Shown here: positions 46,831-61,470 of the stretch, piece by piece | How the letters are laid out: each line of letters starts with the position of its first letter | How positions within the stretch are numbered: position 1 is the first letter of the stretch | Source: Bathymodiolus brooksi | Lineage: Eukaryota; Mollusca; Bivalvia; Mytilida; Modiolidae | Reading direction: 5' to 3' | Assembly (NCBI GenBank): GCA_963680875.1 | Contig: OY804577.1 | Coordinates: 147,640,196-147,704,195 of the forward strand | Length of the DNA: 64,000 nt | The notes under the pieces: model-generated | Told to the model about the DNA's origin: nothing | What the model saw: the letters and a program-made list of their open reading frames with translations, nothing else | Databases searched by the model: none | Position numbers and translations under genes: made by a program

Positions 46831-49800
46831 GGTGATAGGCTTGTAAGATTTGTTAGGTAATTCAACTACCTAATACATTGAGCCACCAGGGCCCTGTATT
46901 GGTGATAGGCTTGTAAGATTTGTTAGGTAATTCAACTACCTAATTCATTGAGCCACCAGGGCCCTGTATTGGTGATAGGCTTGTAAGAGTTGTTAGGTAA
47001 TTCAACTACCTAACTCATTGAGCCACCATGGCTCTGTATTGGTGACAGGCTTGTAAGAGTTGTTAGGTAATCCAACTACCTAATTTATTGAGCCACCAGG
47101 GCCCTGTATTGGTGATAGGCTTGTAAGAGTTGTTAGGTAATCCAACTACCTAACTCATTGAGCCACCAGGGCCCTGTATTGGTGATAGGCTTGTAAGAGT
47201 TGTTAGGTAATTCAACAACCTAACTCATTGAGCCACCAGAGCCCTATATTGGTGATAGGCTTGTAAGAGTTGTTAGGTAATCCAACTACCTAACTCATTG
47301 AGCCACCATGGCCCTGTATTGGTGATAGGCTTGTAAGAGTTGTTAGGTAATCCAACTACCTAACTCATTGAGCCACCAGGGCCCTGTATTGGTGATAGGC
47401 TTGTAAGAGTTGTTAGGTAATCCAACTACCTAACTCATTGAGCCACCAGGGCCCTGTATTGGTGATAGGCTTGTAAGAGTTGTTAGGTAATCCAACTACC
47501 TAACTCATTGAGCCACCAGGGCCCTATATTGGTGATAGGCTTGTAAGAGTTGTTAGGTAATTCAACTACCTAATTCATTGAGCCACCATGGCCCTGTATT
47601 GGTGATAGGCTTGTAAGAGTTGTTAGGTAATCCAACTACCTAACTCATTGAGCCACCAGGGCCCTATATTGGTGATAGGCTTGTAAGAGTTGTTAGGTAA
47701 TCCAACTACCTAACTCATTGAGCCACCAGGGCCCTGTATTGGTGATAGGCTTGTAAGAGTTGTTAGGTAATCCAACTACCTAACTCATTGAGCCACCAGG
47801 GCCCTGTATTGGTGATAGGCTTGTAAGAGTTGTTAGGTAATCCAACTACCTAACTCATTGAGCCACCAGGGCCCTATATTGGTGATAGGCTTGTAAGAGT
47901 TGTTAGGTAATTCAACTACCTAATTCATTGAGTCACCATGGCCCTGTATTGGTGATAGGCTTGTAAGAGTTGTTAGGTAATCCAACTACCTAACTCATTG
48001 AGCCACCAGGGCCCTATATTGGTGATAGGCTTGTAAGAGTTGTTAGGTAATTCAACTACCTAATTCATTGAGCCACCATGGCCCTGTATTGGTGATAGGC
48101 TTGTAAGAGTTGTTAGGTAATCCAACTACCTAACTCATTGAGCCACCAGGGCCCTGTATTGGTGATAGGCTTGTAAGAGTTGTTAGGTAATCCAACTACC
48201 TAACTCATTGAGCCACCAGGGCCCTATATTGGTGATAGGCTTGTAAGAGTTGTTAGGTAATCCAACTACCTAACTCATTGAGCCACCAGGGCCCTGTATT
48301 GGTGATAGGCTTGTAAGAGTTGTTAGGTAATCCAACTACCTAACTCATTGAGCCACCAGGGCCCTATATTGGTGATAGGCTTGTAAGAGTTGTTAGGTAA
48401 TTCAACTACCTAATTCATTGAGCCACCATGGCCCTGTATTGGTGATAGGCTTGTAAGAGTTGTTAGGTAATCCAACTACCTAACTCATTGAGCCACCATC
48501 GCCCTGTATTGGTGATACGCTTGTAAGAGTTGTTAGGTAATCCAACTACCTAACTCATTGAGCCACCAGGGCCCTGTATTGGTGATAGGCTTGTAAGAGT
48601 TGTTAGGTAATCCAACTACCTAACTCATTGAGCCACCAGGGCCCTGTATTGGTGATAGGCTTGTAAGAGTTGTTAGGTAATCCAACTACCTAACTCATTG
48701 AGCCACCAGGGCCCTATATTGGTGATAGGCTTGTAAGAGTTGTTAGGTAATTCAACTACCTAATTCATTGAGCCACCAGGGCCCTGTATTGGTGATAGGC
48801 TTGTAAGAGTAGTTAGGTAATCCAACTACCTAACTCATTGAGCCACCAGGGCCCTGTATTGGTGATAGGCGTGTAAGAGTTGTTAGGTAATCCAACTACC
48901 TAACTCATTGAGCCACCAGGGCCCTGTATTGGTGATAGGCTTGTAAGAGTTGTTAGGTAATCCAACTACCTAACTCATTGAGCCACCAGGGCCCTATATT
49001 GGTGATAGGCTTGTAAGAGTTGTTAGGTAATTCAACTACCTAATTCATTGAGCCACCATGGCCCTGTATTGGTGATAGGCTTGTAAGAGTTGTTAGGTAA
49101 TCCAACTACCTAACTCATTGAGCCACCAGGGCCCTATATTAGTGATAGACTTGTAAGAGTTGTTAGGTAATTCAACTACCTAATTCATTGAGCCACCAGG
49201 GCCCTGTATTGGTGATATTCTTGTAAGAGTTGTTAGGTAATTCAACTACCTAACTCATTGAGCCACCATGGCTCTGTATTGGTGACAGGCTTGTAAGAGT
49301 TGTTAGGTAATCCAACTACCTAATTTATTGAGCCACCAGGGCTCTGTATTGGTGATAGGCTTGTAAGAGTTGTTAGGTAATCCAACTACCTAACTCATTG
49401 AGCCACCAGGGCCCTGTATTGGTGATAGGCTTGTAAGAGTTGTTAGGTAATCCAACTACCTAACTCATTGAGCCACCATGGCCCTGTATTGGTGATAGGC
49501 TTGTAAGAGTTGTTAGGTAATCCAACTACCTAACTCATTGAGCCACCAGGGCCCTGTATTGGTGATAGGCTTGTAAGAGTTGTTAGGTAATCCAACTACC
49601 TAACTCATTGAGCCACCAGGGCCCTGTATTGGTGATAGGCTTGTAAGAGTTGTAAGGTAATCCAACTACCTAAACTCATTGAGCCACCAGGGCCCTATAT
49701 TGGTGATAGGCTTGTAAGAGTTGTTAGGTAATTCAACTACCTAATTCATTGAGCCACCATGGCCCTGTATTGGTGATAGGCTTGTAAGAGTTGTTAGGTA

Positions 49801-52800
49801 ATCCAACTACCTAACTCATTGAGCCACCAGGGCCCTGTATTGGTGATAGGCGTGTAAGAGTTGTTAGGTAATCCAACTACCTAACTCATTGAGCCACCAG
49901 GGCCCTGTATTGGTGATAGGCTTGTAAGAGTTGTTAGGTAATCCAACTACCTAACTCATTGAGCCACCAGGGCCCTATATTGGTGATAGGCTTGTAAGAG
50001 TTGTTAGGTAATTCAACTACCTAATTCATTGAGCCACCATGGCCCTGTATTGGTGATAGGCTTGTAAGAGTTGTTAGGTAATCCAACTACCTAACTCATT
50101 GAGCCACCAGGGCCCTGTATTGGTGATAGGCTTGTAAGAGTTGTTAGGTAATCCAACTACCTAACTCATTGAGCCACCAGGGCCCTGTATTGGTGATAGG
50201 CTTGTAAGAGTTGTTAGGTAATCCAACTACCTAACTCATTGAGCCACCAGGGCCCTATATTGGTGATAGGCTTGTAAGAGTTGTTAGGTAATTCAACTAC
50301 CTAATTCATTGAGCCACCATGGCCCTGTATTGGTGATAGGCTTGTAAGAGTTGTTAGGTAATCCAACTACCTAACTCATTGAGCCACCATGGCCCTGTAT
50401 TGGTGATAGGCTTGTAAGAGTTGTTAGGTAATCCAACTACCTAACTCATTGAGCCACCAGGGCCCTGTATTGGTGATAGGCTTGTAAGAGTTGTTAGGTA
50501 ATCCAACTACCTAACTCATTGAGCCACCAGGGCCCTGTATTGGTGATAGGCTTGTAAGAGTTGTTAGGTAATCCAACTACCTAACTCATTGAGCCACCAG
50601 GGCCCTGTATTGGTGATAGGCGTGTAAGAGTTGTTAGGTAATCCAACTACCTAACTCATTGAGCCACCATGGCCCTGTATTGGTGATAGGCTTGTAAGAG
50701 GTGTTAGGTAATCCAACTACCTAACTCATTGAGCCACCAGGGCCCTATATTGGTGATAGGCTTGTAAGAGTTGTTAGGTAATTTAACTACCTAATTCATT
50801 GAGCCACCATGGCCCTGTATTGGTGATAGGCTTGTAAGAGTTGTTAGGTAATCCAACTACCTAACTCATTGAGCCACCAGGGCCCTATATTAGTGATAGG
50901 CTTGTAAGAGTTGTTAGGTAATTCAACTACCTAATTCATTGAGCCATCATGGCCCTGTATTGGTGATAGGCTTGTAAGAGTTGTTAGGTAATTCAACTAC
51001 CTAATTCATTGAGCCACCATGGCCCTGTATTGGTGATAGGCTTGTAAGAGTTGTTAGGTAATCCAACTACCTAACTCATTGAGCCACCAGGGCCCTGTAT
51101 TGGTGATAGGCTTGTAAGAGTTGTTAGGTAATCCAACTACCTAACTCATTGAGCCACCAGGGCCCTATATTGGTGATAGGCTTGTAAGAGTTGTTAGGTA
51201 ATCCAACTACCTAACTCATTGAGCCACCAGGGCCCTGTATTGGTGATAGGCTTGTAAGAGTTGTTAGGTAATCCAACTACCTAACTCATTGAGCCACCAG
51301 GGCCCTATATTGGTGATAGGCTTGTAAGAGTTGTTAGGTAATTCAACTACCTAATTCATTGAGCCACCATGGCCCTGTATTGGTGATAGGCTTGTAAGAG
51401 TTGTTAGGTAATCCAACTACCTAACTCATTGAGCCACCATCGCCCTGTATTGGTGATACGCTTGTAAGAGTTGTTAGGTAATCCAACTACCTAACTCATT
51501 GAGCCACCAGGGCCCTGTATTGGTGATAGGCTTGTAAGAGTTGTTAGGTAATCCAACTACCTAACTCATTGAGCCACCAGGGCCCTGTATTGGTGATAGG
51601 CTTGTAAGAGTTGTTAGGTAATCCAACTACCTAACTCATTGAGCCACCAGGGCCCTATATTGGTGATAGGCTTGTAAGAGTTGTTAGGTAATTCAACTAC
51701 CTAATTCATTGAGCCACCAGGGCCCTGTATTGGTGATAGGCTTGTAAGAGTAGTTAGGTAATCCAACTACCTAACTCATTGAGCCACCAGGGCCCTGTAT
51801 TGGTGATAGGCGTGTAAGAGTTGTTAGGTAATCCAACTACCTAACTCATTGAGCCACCAGGGCCCTGTATTGGTGATAGGCTTGTAAGAGTTGTTAGGTA
51901 ATCCAACTACCTAACTCATTGAGCCACCAGGGCCCTGTATTGGTGATAGGCTTGTAAGAGTTGTTAGGTAATTCAACTACCTAATTCATTGAGCCACCAT
52001 GGCCCTGTATTGGTGATAGGCTTGTAAGAGTTGTTAGGTAATCCAACTACCTAACTCATTGAGCCACCAGGGCCCTATATTAGTGATAGACTTGTAAGAG
52101 TTGTTAGGTAATTCAACTACCTAATTCATTGAGCCACCAGGGCCCTGTATTGGTGATATTCTTGTAAGAGTTGTTAGGTAATTCAACTACCTAACTCATT
52201 GAGCCACCATGGCTCTGTATTGGTGACAGGCTTGTAAGAGTTGTTAGGTAATCCAACTACCTAATTTATTGAGCCACCAGGGCTCTGTATTGGTGATAGG
52301 CTTGTAAGAGTTGTTAGGTAATCCAACTACCTAACTCATTGAGCCACCAGGGCCCTGTATTGGTGATAGGCTTGTAAGAGTTGTTAGGTAATCCAACTAC
52401 CTAACTCATTGAGCCACCATGGCCCTGTATTGGTGATAGGCTTGTAAGAGTTGTTAGGTAATCCAACTACCTAACTCATTGAGCCACCAGGGCCCTGTAT
52501 TGGTGATAGGCTTGTAAGAGTTGTTAGGTAATCCAACTACCTAACTCATTGAGCCACCAGGGCCCTGTATTGGTGATAGGCTTGTAAGAGTTGTAAGGTA
52601 ATCCAACTACCTAAACTCATTGAGCCACCAGGGCCCTATATTGGTGATAGGCTTGTAAGAGTTGTTAGGTAATTCAACTACCTAATTCATTGAGCCACCA
52701 TGGCCCTGTATTGGTGATAGGCTTGTAAGAGTTGTTAGGTAATCCAACTACCTAACTCATTGAGCCACCAGGGCCCTGTATTGGTGATAGGCGTGTAAGA

Positions 52801-55800
52801 GTTGTTAGGTAATCCAACTACCTAACTCATTGAGCCACCAGGGCCCTGTATTGGTGATAGGCTTGTAAGAGTTGTTAGGTAATCCAACTACCTAACTCAT
52901 TGAGCCACCAGGGCCCTATATTGGTGATAGGCTTGTAAGAGTTGTTAGGTAATTCAACTACCTAATTCATTGAGCCACCATGGCCCTGTATTGGTGATAG
53001 GCTTGTAAGAGTTGTTAGGTAATCCAACTACCTAACTCATTGAGCCACCAGGGCCCTGTATTGGTGATAGGCTTGTAAGAGTTGTTAGGTAATCCAACTA
53101 CCTAACTCATTGAGCCACCAGGGCCCTGTATTGGTGATAGGCTTGTAAGAGTTGTTAGGTAATCCAACTACCTAACTCATTGAGCCACCAGGGCCCTATA
53201 TTGGTGATAGGCTTGTAAGAGTTGTTAGGTAATTCAACTACCTAATTCATTGAGCCACCATGGCCCTGTATTGGTGATAGGCTTGTAAGAGTTGTTAGGT
53301 AATCCAACTACCTAACTCATTGAGCCACCATGGCCCTGTATTGGTGATAGGCTTGTAAGAGTTGTTAGGTAATCCAACTACCTAACTCATTGAGCCACCA
53401 GGGCCCTGTATTGGTGATAGGCTTGTAAGAGTTGTTAGGTAATCCAACTACCTAACTCATTGAGCCACCAGGGCCCTGTATTGGTGATAGGCTTGTAAGA
53501 GTTGTTAGGTAATCCAACTACCTAACTCATTGAGCCACCAGGGCCCTGTATTGGTGATAGGCGTGTAAGAGTTGTTAGGTAATCCAACTACCTAACTCAT
53601 TGAGCCACCATGGCCCTGTATTGGTGATAGGCTTGTAAGAGGTGTTAGGTAATCCAACTACCTAACTCATTGAGCCACCAGGGCCCTATATTGGTGATAG
53701 GCTTGTAAGAGTTGTTAGGTAATTTAACTACCTAATTCATTGAGCCACCATGGCCCTGTATTGGTGATAGGCTTGTAAGAGTTGTTAGGTAATCCAACTA
53801 CCTAACTCATTGAGCCACCAGGGCCCTATATTAGTGATAGGCTTGTAAGAGTTGTTAGGTAATTCAACTACCTAATTCATTGAGCCATCATGGCCCTGTA
53901 TTGGTGATAGGCTTGTAAGAGTTGTTAGGTAATCCAACTACCTAATTCATTGAGCCACCAGGGCCCTGTATTGGTGATAGGCTTGTAAGAGTTGTTAGGT
54001 AATTCAACTACCTAATTCATTGAGCCATCATGGCCCTGTATTGGTGATAGGCTTGTAAGAGTTGTTAGGTAATCCAACTACCTAATTCATTGAGCCACCA
54101 GGGCCCTCTATTGGTGATAGGCTTGTAAGAGTTGTTAGGTAATCCAACTACCTAATTCATTGAGCCATCAGGGCCCTGTATTGGTGATAGGCTTGTATGA
54201 TTTGTTAGGTAATTCAACTACCTAATTCATTGAGCCACCAGGGCCCTGTATTGGTGATAGGCTTATAAGAGTTGTTAGGTAATCCAACTACCTAACTCAT
54301 TGAGCCACCAGGGCTCTGTATTGGTGATAGGCTTGTAAGAGTTGTTAGGTAATCCAACTACCTAACTCATTGAGCCACCAGGGCCCTGTATTGGTGATAG
54401 GCTTGTAAGAGTTGTTAGGTAATCCAACTACCTAATTCATTGAGCCACCAGGGCCCTGTATTGGTGATAGGCTTGTAAGAGTTGTTAGGTAATCCAACTA
54501 CCTAACTCATTCATTGAGCCACCAGGGCCCTGTATTGGTGATAGGCTTGTAAGAGTTGTTAGGTAATCCAACTACCTAACTCATTGAGCCACCAGGGCCC
54601 TGTATTGGTGATAGGCTTGTAAGAGTTGTTAGGTAATCCAACTACCTAATTCATTGAGCCACCAGGGCCCTGTATTTGTGATAGGCTTGTAAGAGTTGTT
54701 AGGTAATCCAACTACCTAACTCATTGAGCCACCAGGGCCCTGTATTGGTGATAGGCTTGTAAGAGTTGTTAGGTAATCCAACTACATGTACCTAACTCAT
54801 TGAGCCACCAGGGCCCTGTATTGGTGATAGGCTTGTAAGAGTTGTTTGGTAATCCAACTACCTAACTCATTGAGCCACCATGGCCCTGTATTGGTGATAG
54901 GCTTGTAAGAGTTGTTAGGTAATCCAACTACCTAACTCATTGAGCCACCAGGGCCCTGTATTGGTGATAGGCTTGTAAGAGTTGTTAGGTAATCCAACTA
55001 CCTAACTCATTGAGCCACCAGGGCCCTGTATTGGTGATAGGCTTGTAAGAGTTGTTAGGTAATCCAACTACCTAACTCATTGAGCCACCAGGGCCCTATA
55101 TTGGTGATAGGCTTGTAAGAGTTGTTAGGTAATTCAACTACCTAATTCATTGAGCCATCATGGCCCTGTATTGGTGATAGGCTTGTAAGAGTTGTTAGGT
55201 AATCCAACTACCTAATTCATTGAGCCACCATGGCCCTCTATTGGTGATAGGCTTGTAAGAGTTGTTAGGTAATCCAACTACCTAATTCATTGAGCCATCA
55301 GGGCCCTGTATTGGTGATAGGCTTGTAAGATTTGTTAGGTAATTCAACTACCTAACTCATTGAGCCACCAGGGCCCTGTATTGGTGATAGGCTTGTAAGA
55401 GTTGTTAGGTAATTCAACTACCTAATTCATTGAGCCACCAGGGCGCTGTATTGGTGATAGGCTTGTAATAGTTGTTAGGTAATCCAACTACATGTACCTA
55501 ACTCATTGAGCCACCAGGGCCCTGTATTGGTGATAGGCTTGTAAGAGTTGTTAGGTAATCCAACTACCTAACTCATTGCTCCACCAGGGCTCTATTGGTG
55601 ATAGGCTTGTAAGAGTTGTTAGGTAATCCAACTACCTAACTCATTGAGCCACCAGGGCCCTGTATTGGTGATAGGCTTGTAAGAGTTGTTAGGTAGTCCA
55701 ACTACCTAACTCATTGAGCCACCAGGGCCCTGTATTGATGATAGGCTTGTAAGAGTTGTTAGGTAATCCAACTACCTAACTCATTGAGCCACCAAGGCCC

Positions 55801-57343
55801 TATATTGGTGATAGGCTTGTAAGAGTTGTTAGGTAATCCAACTACCTAACTCATTGAGCCACCAGGGCCCTGTATTGGTGATAGGCTTGTAAGGTAATCC
55901 AGCTACCTAACTCATTGAGCCACCAGGGCCCTGTATTGGTGATATGCTTGTAAGAGTTGTTAGGTAATTCAACTACCTAACTCATTGATCCACCAGGGCC
56001 CTATATTGGTGATAGGCTTGTAAGAGTTGTTACGTAATTCAACTACCTATTTCATTGAGCCACCATGGCCCTGTATTGGTGATAGGCGTGTAAGAATTGT
56101 TAGGTAATCCAACTACCTAATTCATTGAGCCACCAGGGCCCTGTATTGGTGATAGGCTTGTAAGATTTGTTAGGTAATTCAACTACCTAACTCATTGAGC
56201 CACCAGGGCCCTATATTGGTGATAGGCTTGTAAGAGTTGTTAGGTAATTCAACTACCTAATTCATTGAGCCACCATGGCCCTGTATTGGTGATAGGCTTC
56301 TAAGAGTTGTTAGGTAATCCAACTACCTAACTCATTCATTGAGCCACCAGGGCGCTGTATTGGTGATAGGCTTGTAAGAGTTGTTAGGTAATCCAACTAC
56401 CTAACTCATTGAGCCACCAGGGCCCTGTATTGGTGATAGGCTTGTAAGAGTTGTTAGGTAATCCAACTACCTAACTCATTGAGCCACCAGGGCCCTGTAT
56501 TGGTGATAGGCTTGTAAGAGTTGTTAGGTAATCCAACTACCTAACTCATTGAGCCACCAGGGCCCTATATTGGTGATAGGCTTGTAAGAGTTGTTAGGTA
56601 ATCCAACTACCTAACTCATTCATTGAGCCACCAGGGCCCTGTATTGGTGATAGGCTTGTAAGAGTTGTTAGGTAATCCAACTACCTAACTCATTGAGCCA
56701 CCAGGGCCCTGTATTGGTGATAGGCTTGTAAGAGTTGTTAGGTAATTCAACTCCCTAATTCATTGAGCCACTAGGGCCCTGTATTGGTGATAGGCTTGTA
56801 AGAGTTGTTAGGTAATCCATCTACCTAATTTATTGAGCCACCAGGGCCCTGTATTGGTGATAGGCTTGTAAGAGTTGTTAGGTAATCCAACTACCTAACT
56901 CATTGAGCCACCAGGGCCCTGTATTGGTGATAGGCTTGTAAGAGTTGTTAGGTAATTCAACTACCTAACTCATTGAGCCACCAGGGCCCTGTATTGATGA
57001 TAGGTTTGTAAGAGTTGTTAGGTAATCCAACTACCTAACTCATTGAGCCACCAGGGCCCTATATTGGTGATAGGCTTGTAAGAGTTGTTAGGTAATTCAA
57101 CTACCTAATTCATTGAGCCACCAGGACCCTGTATTGGTGATAGGCTTGTAAGAGTTGTTAGGTAATTCAACTACCTAACTCATTGAGCCACCAGGGTCCT
57201 GTATTGGTGATAGGCTTGTAAGAGTTGTTAGGTAATTCAACTACCTAATTCATTGAGCCACCAATGCCCTCTATTGGTGATAGGCTTGTAAGAGTTGTTA
57301 GGTAATCCAACTGCCTAACTCATTGATCCACCAGAGCCCTCAG
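46831..57343 (+). repeat. 70-bp minisatellite, about 150 copies (10.5 kb)
   Basis: Very regular 70-bp units from GGTGATAGGCTTGTAAGAG to GGGCCCTGTATT. Each contains an inverted repeat GTTAGGTA-7 nt-TACCTAAC and a GGGCCC palindrome. Variants (CCATGGCCC, CCCTATATT, TTCAACTACCTAATTC, GGCGTGTAAG) recur in fixed order. A block of 42 units is duplicated in tandem almost without change (about 48030-50970 and 50970-53910). From 54500 on, units vary more in length (TCATTCATTG insertions, CATGTA insertions, a 50-bp unit near 55890). Unlike the arrays beside exons 2-6, I see no exon in its unit. Confidence 0.95.
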
Positions 57344-57612
57344 AAACAGTGACTCTATTACTAAGTGTGTTATATCCCTATGATTCAAGACTAAAAACTT
57401 CTATTGTTTTCTACTATTTTCGGTATAATTGTAGTATAACATGTAATAATTGAGTTGAGCATGTGTTTATCTGACTATAGTTATTTATAATTGTAGTATA
57501 ACATGTAATAATTGAGTTGAGCATATGTTTATCTGACTATAATTATTTAGACTACTTCAATCATTGATATGAGATTAATACAATTTGAACTTCATAATTT
57601 TGAATGCGTTTC
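57344..57612. repeat. 62-bp duplication in spacer
   Basis: ATAATTGTAGTATAACATG...GTTTATCTGACTATA occurs at 57424 and again at 57486 (two copies). The remainder is spacer between the 70-bp and 32-bp arrays. Confidence 0.8.
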
Positions 57613-60498
57613 TCAGAAATCAGTGATTGTAATACTAGTATTTGTCAGTAATCAGTGATTGTAATACTAGTATTTGTCAGTAATCAGTGATTGTAATACT
57701 AGTATTTGTCAGTGATTGTAATACTAGTATTTGTCAGAAATCAGTGATTGTAATACTAGTATTTGTCAGTAATCAGTGATTGTAATACTAGTATTTGTCA
57801 GTAATCAGTGATTGTAATACTAGTATTTGTCAGTAATCAGTGATTGTAATACTAGTATTTGTCAGTAATCAGTGATTGTAATACTAGTATTTGTCAGAAA
57901 TCAGTGATTGTAATACTAGTATTTGTCAGTAATCAATGATTGTAATACTAGTATTTGTCAGTAATCAATGATTGTAATACTAGTATTTGTCAGTAATCAG
58001 TGATTGTAATACTAGTATTTGTCAGTAATCAGTGATTGTAATACTAGTATGTGTCAGTAATCAGTGATTGTAATACTAGTCTTTGTCAGAAATCAGTGAT
58101 TGTAATACTAGTCTTTGTCAGAAATCTGATTGTAATACTAGTATTTGTCAGTAATCAGTGATTGTAATACTAGTATTTGTCAGTAATCAGTGATTGTAAT
58201 ACTAGTATTTGTCAGAAATCAGTGATTGTAATACTAGTATTTGTCAGTAATCAGTGATTGTAATACTAGTATTTGTCAGTAATCAGTGATTGTAATACTA
58301 GTATTTGTCAGTAATCAGTGATTGTAATACTAGTATTTGTCAGTAATCAGTGATTGTAATACTAGTATTTGTCAGAAATCAGTGATTGTAATACTAGTAT
58401 TTGTCAGTAATCAATGATTGTAATACTAGTATTTGTCAGTAATCAGTGATTGTAATACTAGTATTTGTCAGTAATCAGTGATTGTAATACTAGTATTTGT
58501 CAGTAATCAGTGATTGTAATACTAGTATTTGTCAGAAATCTGATTGTAATACTGGTATTTGTCAGTAATCAGTGATTGTAATACTAGTATTTGTCAGTAA
58601 TCAGTGATTGTAATACTAGTATTTGTCAGTAATCAGTGATTGTAATACTAGTATTTGTCAGTAATCAGTGATTGTAATACTAGTATTTGTCAGTAATCAG
58701 TGATTGTAATACTAGTATTTGTCAGTAATCAGGGATTGTAATACTAGTATTTGTCAGTAATCAGTGATTGTAATACTAGTATTTGTCAGTAATCAGTGAT
58801 TGTAATACTAGTATTTGTCAGAAATCTGATTGTAATACTGGTATTTGTCAGTAATCAGTGATTGTAATACTAGTATTTGTCAGTAATCAGTGATTGTAAT
58901 ACTAGTATTTGTCAGTAATCAGTGATTGTAATACTAGTATTTGTCAGTAATCAGTGATTGTAATACTAGTATTTGTCTGTAATCAGTGATTGTAATACTA
59001 GTATTTGTCAGTAATCAGTGATTGTAATACTAGTATTTGTCAGTAATCAGTGATTGTAATACTAGTCTTTGTCAGAAATCAGTGATTGTAATACTAGTCT
59101 TTGTCAGTAATCTGATTGTAATACTAGTATTTGTCAGTAATCAGTGATAGTAATACTAGTATTTGTCAGTAATCAGTGATTGTAATACTGGTATTTGTCT
59201 GTAATCAATGATTGTAATACTAGTAGTTGTCAGTAATCAGTGATTGTAATACTAGTATTTGTCAGTAATCAGTGATAGTAATACTAGTATTTGTCAGTAA
59301 TCAGTGATTGTAATACTAGCATTTGTCTATAATCAGTGATTGTAATACTAGTATTTGTCTGTAATCAGTGATTGTAATACTAGTATTTGTCAGTAATCAA
59401 TGATTGTAATACTAGTATTTGTCAGTAATCAGTGATTGTAATACTAGTATTTGTCAGAAATCTGATTGTAATACTGGTATTTGTCAGTAATCAGTGATTG
59501 TAATACTAGTATTTGTCAGTAATCAGTGATTGTAATACTAGTATTTGTCAGTAATCAGTGATTGTAATACTAGTATTTGTCAGTAATCTGATTGTAATAC
59601 TAGTATTTGTCAGTAATCAGTGATTGTAATACTGGTATTTGTCAGTAATCAGTGATTGTAATACTAGTATTTGTCAGTAATCAGTGATTGTAATACTAGT
59701 CTTTGTCAGAAATCAGTGATTGTAATACTAGTCTTTGTCAGTAATCTGATTGTAATACTAGTATTTGTCAGTAATCAGTGATAGTAATACTAGTATTTGT
59801 CAGTAATCAGTGATTGTAATACTAGTATTTGTCAGTAATCAGTGATTGTAATACTAGTATTTGTCAGTAATCAGTGATGGTAATACTAGTATTTGTCAGT
59901 AATCAGTGATAGTAATACTACTATTTGTCAGTAATCAGTGATTGTAATACTAGCATTTGTCTAATCAGTGATTGTAATACTAGTATTTGTCTGTAATCAT
60001 TGATTGTAATACTAGTATTTGTCAGTAATCAGTGATTGTAATACTAGTATTTGTCAGTAATCAGTGATTGTAATACTAGTATTTGTCAGTAATCAGTGAT
60101 TGTAATACTAGTATTTGTCAGTAATCAGTGATTGTAATACTAGTATTTGTCAGTAATCAGTGATTGTAATACTAGTATTTGTCAGTAATCAGTGATTGTA
60201 ATACTAGTCTTTGTCAGAAATCAGTGATTGTAATACTAGTCTTTGTCAGTAATCTGATTGTAATACTAGTATTTGTCAGTAATCAGTGATAGTAATACTA
60301 GTATTTGTCAGTAATCAGTGATTGTAATACTAGTATTTGTCAGTAATCAGTGATAGTAATACTAGTATTTGTCAGTAATCAGTGATTGTAATACTAGTAT
60401 TTGTCAGTAATCAGTGATTGTAATACTAGTATTTGTCAGTAATCAGTGATTGTAATACTAGTATTTGTCAGTAATCAATGATTGTAATACTAGTATTT
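57613..60498 (+). repeat. 32-bp minisatellite, about 90 copies
   Basis: Units CAGTAATCAGTGATTGTAAT + ACTAGTATTTGT. Common variants are CAGAAATC, GTCTTTGT and a 28-bp unit (AATCTGATTG). Runs of variants recur, for example GTCTTTGT-GTCTTTGT followed by the 28-bp unit near 58080, 59070, 59700 and 60210. ACTAGT is a palindrome in each unit. TAATAATGA-type stops prevent coding. Confidence 0.94.
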
Positions 60499-60534
60499 GC
60501 AGAGTATATGTGGTGACATCAGCAAATCCTTTAA

Positions 60535-60879
60535 GGGATATTAAAGCTCGTTTTAACATATATATTTTTTCAACTCGTGACAAATGTTGTTTCTTTTCAA
60601 TTTAATTGTAAAAACAAATCCAAAAATACTTTGCATGCCCATATAATCCCTAATATTGTTAAAATATCATTTAAAAGGGTCGAAATGAATTTTTGTCCAG
60701 AAACAAAAATTCAATGCAAGGCAAAGACCACAAGATATGACAGAATTATCAACGAATTATGTCACTTTTACAAATTTTCAATGATAAAACTGGGTTAATG
60801 TTTCATAAATATCATTTATTGAACCAATTGCAAGTTTTCATGAAATACAAAAAATTACCAAAATGAGCTTTAATATCCC
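60535..60879. mobile_element. 345-bp MITE with TTAA-type duplication
   Basis: Inverted ends GGGATATTAAAGCTCGTTTT (60535) and AAAATGAGCTTTAATATCCC (to 60879), flanked on both sides by TTTAA. TTAA duplication and GGG ends fit Kolobok- or piggyBac-like MITEs. A 73-codon frame inside (60577-60798) has no recognised domain. Confidence 0.75.
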
Positions 60880-60884
60880 TTTAA

Positions 60885-61467
60885 GAGTACTTCCATTAAA
60901 GTACAAATGGCTTGCTATTTTCCTTGCCTACATCATAAGTAATAATCAGATGTCTGCCAAACTCCTGTCATACCGTACAGTTTTCTAATTTCTTTTGCTG
61001 AAAATATCAGCGTAAAGCAATAGCGGAATGAGGTTTTAAAATGCTCAAAATCCTTTTAGGCCGTACTTCTTATCTCTAAATCATGCACTTCATTTAGTGC
61101 CTAGCTACGCCACTGTTAATGTCTATTTTAGTGATTCTAAAGGTGCTTTATTCATGTGTATTTTTTTAGAAAGGTTTTCAATTTTCTTGTGTTAAACAGC
61201 TTTCCCAATATTTTCAGTGGTTGAGGGGGATGTAGCTGGACAAATTAAGTTTTTATTACTGAAATTTGCTTCGGTCAATATTATTATACAGGTCAATAAA
61301 AACTCATATTCACTTCTACAAAAGTCTAATTGTTTTATTACATACACTATAATGCTTATGACGTCACCCGGGGAATATTACTTCCAGCAGGTGAATACCA
61401 TTATTTATTGACTTCTAGACTTTACTTAGCTAAAGTACGGATATTTATAGTCATTATGTAATAATAT
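60885..61467. other. Intron 6, unassigned
   Basis: AT-rich sequence with no clear repeat, exon or RNA gene. A GAGTGCCTAGCTACGCCACTG-like string near 61098 could be an old repeat end. Confidence 0.4.
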
Positions 61468-61470
61468 ACG

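Noticed and set aside
57613..60498. CRISPR-like array
   Set aside because: No unique spacers: the whole unit repeats. The genome is eukaryotic.
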